A DNA stretch of 64,000 nt from Ashinkailepas kermadecensis. Lineage: Eukaryota > Arthropoda > Thecostraca > Neolepadidae. The stretch spans positions 167,489 through 231,488 of the forward strand of contig JAOTOM010004149.1 of NCBI GenBank assembly GCA_034440615.1. The letters are read 5' to 3'. Below are positions 59,463 through 64,000 of this stretch, piece by piece. Every line of letters begins with the position of its first letter. Within the stretch, counting starts at the first letter, position 1. Both the position numbers and the translations under genes were made by a program. The notes beneath the pieces were generated by a model. The model was not told the origin of the DNA. It ran no database searches and saw nothing but the letters and a program-made list of their open reading frames with translations.

Positions 59463-61350
59463 GTGCCAACAATTAGCACGGAGGCCCCTAGGAATGCAAA
59501 GGATGCCCCCAGGATTGCAAAGGAGGCCCCCAGGATTGCAAAGGAGGCCTCCAGGATTACAAAGGAGGCCCCCAGGATTGAAAAGGAGGCCCCCAGGATT
59601 GCAAAGGAGGCCCCCAGGATTGCAAAGGAGGCCCCCAGGTTTGCAAAGGAGGGCTCAAGGATTGCAAAGGAGGCCCCCAGGAATGCAAAGGAGGCCCCCA
59701 GGATTGCAAAGGAGGCCTCCAGGATTACAAAGGAGGCCCACAGGATTGCAAAGGAGGCCCCCAGGATTGCAAAGGAGGCCTCCATGATTACAAAGGAGGC
59801 CCCCATGATTGAAAATGAGGCCCCCAAGATTGCAAAGGAGGCCCCCAGGATTGCAAAGGTGGCCTCCATGATTACAAAGGAGTCCTCCATGATTACAAAG
59901 GAGGCCCCCTGGATTGAAAAGGAGGCCCCCAGGATTGCAAAGGAGGCCCCCAGGATTGCAAAGGAGGCCCCCAGGTTTGCAAAGGAGGACTCCAGGATTG
60001 CAAAGAAGACCCCCAGGAATGCAAAAGAGGCCCTCACGATTGCAAAGGAGGCCTCCAGAATTGCAAAGGAGGCCCTCACGATTGCAAAGGAGGCCTCCAA
60101 GATTGCAAAGGAGGCCCCCAGGATTGCAAAGGAGGCCCCAAGATTGCAAAGGAGGCCCCAGGATTGCAAAAGAGGCTCCCAGGATTGCAAAGGAGACCAC
60201 CAGGATTTCAAAGGAGGACTCCAGGATTGCAAAGGAGGCCCACAGGATTGCAAAGGAGGCCCCAGGATTGCAAAGGAGGCCCCAGGATTACAAAGGAGGC
60301 CACCAGGATTACAAAGGAGGACTCCAGGATTGCAAAGGAGGCCCCCGGGAATGCAAAGGAGGCCCCCGGGAATGCAAAGGAGGCCCCCAGGATTGCAAAG
60401 GAGGCCCCATGATTGCAAAGTAGGCCCCCAGGATTGCAAAGGAGGCCCCCAGGATTGCAAAGGAGGCCCCCAGGTTTCAAAGGAGGACTCCAGGATTGCA
60501 AAGAAGACCCCCAGGAATGCAAAGGAGGCCCTCACAATTGCAAAGGAGGCCTCCACGATTGCAAAGGAGGCCCTCACGATTGCAAAGGAGGCCTCCAGGA
60601 TTGCAAAGGAGGCCCCCAGGATTGCAAAGGAGGCCCCCAAGATTGCAAAGGAGGCCCCAGGATTGCAAAAGAGGCTCCCAGGATTGCAAAGGAGACCACC
60701 AGGATTTCAAAGGAGGACTCCAGGATTGCAAAGGAGGCCCCCAGGATTGCAAAGGAGCCCCCAGGATTGCAAAGGACGCCCCAGGATTACAAAGGAGGCC
60801 ACCAGGATTACAAAGGAGGACTCCAGGATTGCAAAGGAGGCCCCCGGGAATGCAAAGGAGGCCCCCAGGATTGCAAAGGAGGCCCCAGGATTGCAAAGTA
60901 GGCCCCCAGGATTGCAAAGGAGGCCCCCAGGATTGCAAAGGAGGCCTCCAGGATTACAAAGGAGGCCCCCAGGATTACAAAGGAGGCCCCCATGATTGAA
61001 AAGGAGGCCCCATGATTGCAAAGGAGGCCCCAGGATTGCAAAGGAGGCCCCCGGATTGCAAAGGATGCCCCAGGATTGCAAAGGAGACCCCCAGGATTGC
61101 AAAAGGAAGCCTCCAGGATTGCAAATGAGGCCCCAGGATTGCACAGGAGGCCCCTAGGATTGTAAAGGAGGCCCTCAGAATTGCGAAGGAAGCCCACAGT
61201 ATTGTAAAGGAGGCCCTGAGGATTGCAAAGGAGACCCCCATGATTGCAAAGGAGGCACCCATGATTACAAAGGAGGCCCCCAGGATTGCAAAGGAGGCCC
61301 TCAGGATTGCAAAGGAGGCCCCCAGGATTGCAAAGGAGGCCCCAATACGG
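59463..61350. repeat. 21-bp satellite, about 90 copies, with a higher-order period near 500 bp
   Basis: The unit is AGGATTGCAAAGGAGGCCCCC; single-base loss gives 20-bp units. The + strand reads as KEAPRIA heptads for 510 codons and the - strand as LGASFAI for 438 codons. Variant groups recur about 500 bp apart: GGACTCCAGGATTGCAAAGA near 59985 and 60485, GAGACCACCAGGATTTCAAA near 60193 and 60693, and GGCCACCAGGATTACAAAGG near 60297 and 60797. Confidence 0.96.
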
Positions 61351-62320
61351 GAAGGGAGATCTCAGAAAATGAGAGAAGGCCCTAAGACGGAAGGGAAACC
61401 AGTGGATATGAGATGAGGTTTCGGAGACGTAAAAGCAGTCCCCGAAACGGGTAAGGTTCCACCAAGATAGAAAAGGATAATCCAGAAAAGTGGCAGGAAG
61501 CACCTAATTCGGAAGAGGACGATATAAGATTGGAAAGAGACCCTATGATGCACGAGGAAGCCCCTAAAATAGGAGAGAATGGCCATTAGACAAGAGGGAT
61601 GGCTCCCAGGCGAGAAAGAAGGCTTCAAGACGGGCAAGAAGGTCCCCAGGAAATGACAAGGTAACTGAGATAGGAAAGGTTGCGTGTAATTTGGAAGAGG
61701 AGCCACCTAAGAGAGAACAGGAGTCCACCAGGAGATAAGAGGCCAACCTTAAAATGGGAAAAGATAGAATCAAAACGCGGAACAGGAGGCCCCGGAGACG
61801 TGAGAGAAGGCCCCTAATTTGAAAAAGAAAGCCTCAAAAAGAAAAAAGGAGGCCCCTGCCGGACTCGAGAGGAGTCCCTCGGGATGGAGTAGGAGGTCTC
61901 CAGGGCCGAATGAGGCCCCGACGACCGGAAGGAATTCCCAGGAAATGAGAGAAGGCCCTTAAAATTGGAGTGGTAGGTAGCAGGTATGGAAGGAGGCGAG
62001 GTTTCCAAAATTGAAGATCCCCTCAAGACGGGTAAGCTTTGCGAGGACAAAGGAGGGGGCCCACGAGGCGTGGCAGGAGGCTCCTAATTTGGCAGAGGAT
62101 GCCCCTGGAACATGCGAGGAAGTCCCATGCCATGTTAAAGGGGCCCCAGGATGTGGGAGGAGGTCCTCCAAAACGGGAGAGGAGGACCATTGAATATGGA
62201 GGAGGGTAGGACGGACGAGAAGACGTCCAAAACCGGTAAAGAAGCTCCAGGAATTGAGACGAGACCCCTAAGACGCGAGAGGAGGTCTATGATTTTCTAG
62301 AAGCGTCTGAAATGGCAGGA
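61351..62320. repeat. Degenerate continuation of the GGAGGCCCC satellite
   Basis: GAGAGGAGGCCCCTAA-like words recur every 20-30 bp with heavy decay (61380-62300). The flank 59320-59462 is alike, so the homogeneous 21-bp block sits inside an older, diverged array. Confidence 0.75.
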
Positions 62321-63930
62321 GTCGTGCCGGGGTACTTGAAAATCACGACATGGGCCCAAAAAGATCCGGCCGGGGCCCCTGAAAATCTCGCTGAGCCTAT
62401 GGGTACCAAAAATTCACGCCCGGATCATGAAAATCACGCTTGGGGCACGATAAGTCGTACCGTTCCCCAACAGTATCATTTGGACACAAATGAAGCCGGG
62501 ACAACGAAAAACAATCCGGACATGGATAATCACTCTTGGGCCCCAACAATGACACCAAAAGCATCCAAAACGTATTGGACACCCACAAAGTGTCGAGGTC
62601 GCTAAAACTCGCGCTAGGGATCCAAGCAAATGACGTCGGGACACAAAAGATTACATTGGACTAAAAGAGTCGCGTCGCAGCCTTCGAAAATCTCACTGGG
62701 GACCAAAAAAGTCGCGCCTGGACCCCAAAGGTTGCTGCTGCCCCAAAAAATCAATTATCAACCGGAATGTCACTCTGCGCCCAAAAAATCGGGTTAAAGT
62801 CCCCGCAAAACCCGTTGGGCACTGGAAAAAAACGTGTCAGGGCACCGAAAAAAATCGCACCTGGAGACCGAAGAATCGTACCAGGACCCAAAATATCACA
62901 TAAGGACCTATAGAAAAAATAGAACTCCTTCAGTGGCCGCAGTGACATATCAAAGGGGCAAATGGCCCCTCCCTCCTAAGAGGGATATGCTCCCAAGAAT
63001 CGAGCCGAGGCCCCCAAAAGTCGCGCTGGGACCACAACAATTCGCGTCGGTCCACCAGAATTCGCGTAGGGGCTCAAAGTAAATACGTCGGGCCCCAGAA
63101 AACTCGCTCCGAGGCACGAAAATCTGCAACAGGAACCGCCAAGATCGCATTGGGGTCACAGCTAAGTACAACGCGCCCCACAAACTCGAACCGGTCCCAC
63201 CAAATTTCGCGCTCGGACCCACAATTCGGTAGTACCAAAAATTTCGCGCTCGGACCCACAATTCGGTAGTACCAAAAATTTCGCGCTCGGACCCATCGGT
63301 AGTACCAAAAATTTGGTCTGGGCATCAAAAATTAACGTCGGGCTGCCAACAATTGTCGTCTATGGCCCCACATAGGCACCGTGTGACCCCCAAAGTCCCA
63401 TTGGTATCCGAAAAATAAAGCCGGAGCCCTCCAAAATCAGGAGGGATTGCAAAAAAGTCCGGGTCAGGACAATGGTTCTGGAGCACCGAACATGTCATCA
63501 GATGCCTTGACAAATCGCGTACGGCATCGAAAAACATACCGGAGCTCGAAGAAAATCGAGGTGAGATACAAAAACATGGCACCAGGGACTCGAAAAATCA
63601 GGGCGGGATTCGGAAGTTAAAGAAAATTCAGAAGAGATCCACAAAAATCGCGTTGAGCCCAGATAACTGGCGTTGGGTCCCGGAACCACGCGCCTGGGCG
63701 CGATAAGTCGCGCTGGGACCCAGAAAAATCGCACCGAAACCACAAAATCGTACTGGGGCCCCACAAATGTGCGTCAGAAGCCCCAAATAAACACAGCGGG
63801 ACCCTAAGAGCACAACGGGGACCGAAAATGCGACTGGCCCTTCAAAGCGCAGTCTCGTAAGAAGCGGCATGGTCCGAAAACATGCGTTGTAGCCATAACT
63901 ACATATATATACCGGGAACACTAAAAAAAC
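62321..63930. repeat. Degenerate satellite of another phase (GGGCCCCAAAAATCGCGCT)
   Basis: Units of about 22-30 bp around GGACCCCAAAAAATCGCG run to the end of the window. A 34-bp unit is precisely repeated at 63205-63310 (ACCAAAAATTTCGCGCTCGG, two and a half copies). Not coding. Confidence 0.75.
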
Positions 63931-64000
63931 AAAAAAAAAAAAACCGGAAGCTCTCAAGGCACATAGGGCCACATGACCGCACAAGGGCCTGAAAAGAGGC

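Noticed and set aside
59324..61503. Open frames of 438 and 510 codons with heptad repeats
   Set aside because: A 21-bp repeat unit without stops on either strand explains them fully.

Overview
This is eukaryotic (metazoan) genomic DNA. It has split genes with GT-AG introns, non-LTR retrotransposons, tRNA-derived SINEs, hAT-like MITEs and many minisatellites. An arthropod source (crustacean or chelicerate) is my best guess from the jockey-like LINE and the AT-rich elements rich in CTAACC. That guess is weak, and no species can be named from sequence alone.

Two host genes can be supported. On the + strand, 4671-5258 encodes a complete mitochondrial ribosomal protein of the S18B type (MRPS18B, mS40). 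On the - strand a four-transmembrane protein of the claudin/PMP22/stargazin superfamily, closest by eye to the TMEM178/gamma-subunit branch, can be assembled by hand. Its exons lie at 58623-58498, 30325-30196, 19659-19549, 15801-15664, 13854-13757, then 11583-11415 or 11037-10872, then 7990-7878. Every junction has a GT and an AG and compatible phases (0,1,1,1,0,1). The product is 293 or 294 residues over about 51 kb. The two versions of exon 6 encode alternative fourth membrane segments, and the reading frame allows only one at a time.

Layout: 1-3334 holds a MITE fragment, a LINE with an open reverse transcriptase and a SINE; 3335-7877 holds a second SINE, MRPS18B and unassigned DNA; 7878-58623 is the claudin-like gene, whose introns contain almost everything else; 58624-58900 is its GC-rich promoter region; 59463-63930 is satellite-like DNA.

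The most unusual observation is that several minisatellites inside this gene are tandem copies of its own exon/intron junctions. The donors of exons 3 and 4, the acceptor of exon 6b and the donor of exon 6a are multiplied 3 to 18 times, and the donor of exon 5 probably is too. The junctions of exons 1 and 2 are not. Other notable structures are a homogeneous 44-bp satellite of about 100 copies, a 21-bp satellite with a roughly 500-bp higher-order period, a 1.16-kb foldback element and a switch-of-strand 24-bp array. Nearly all the very long open frames in the window are by-products of tandem repeats and not genes.
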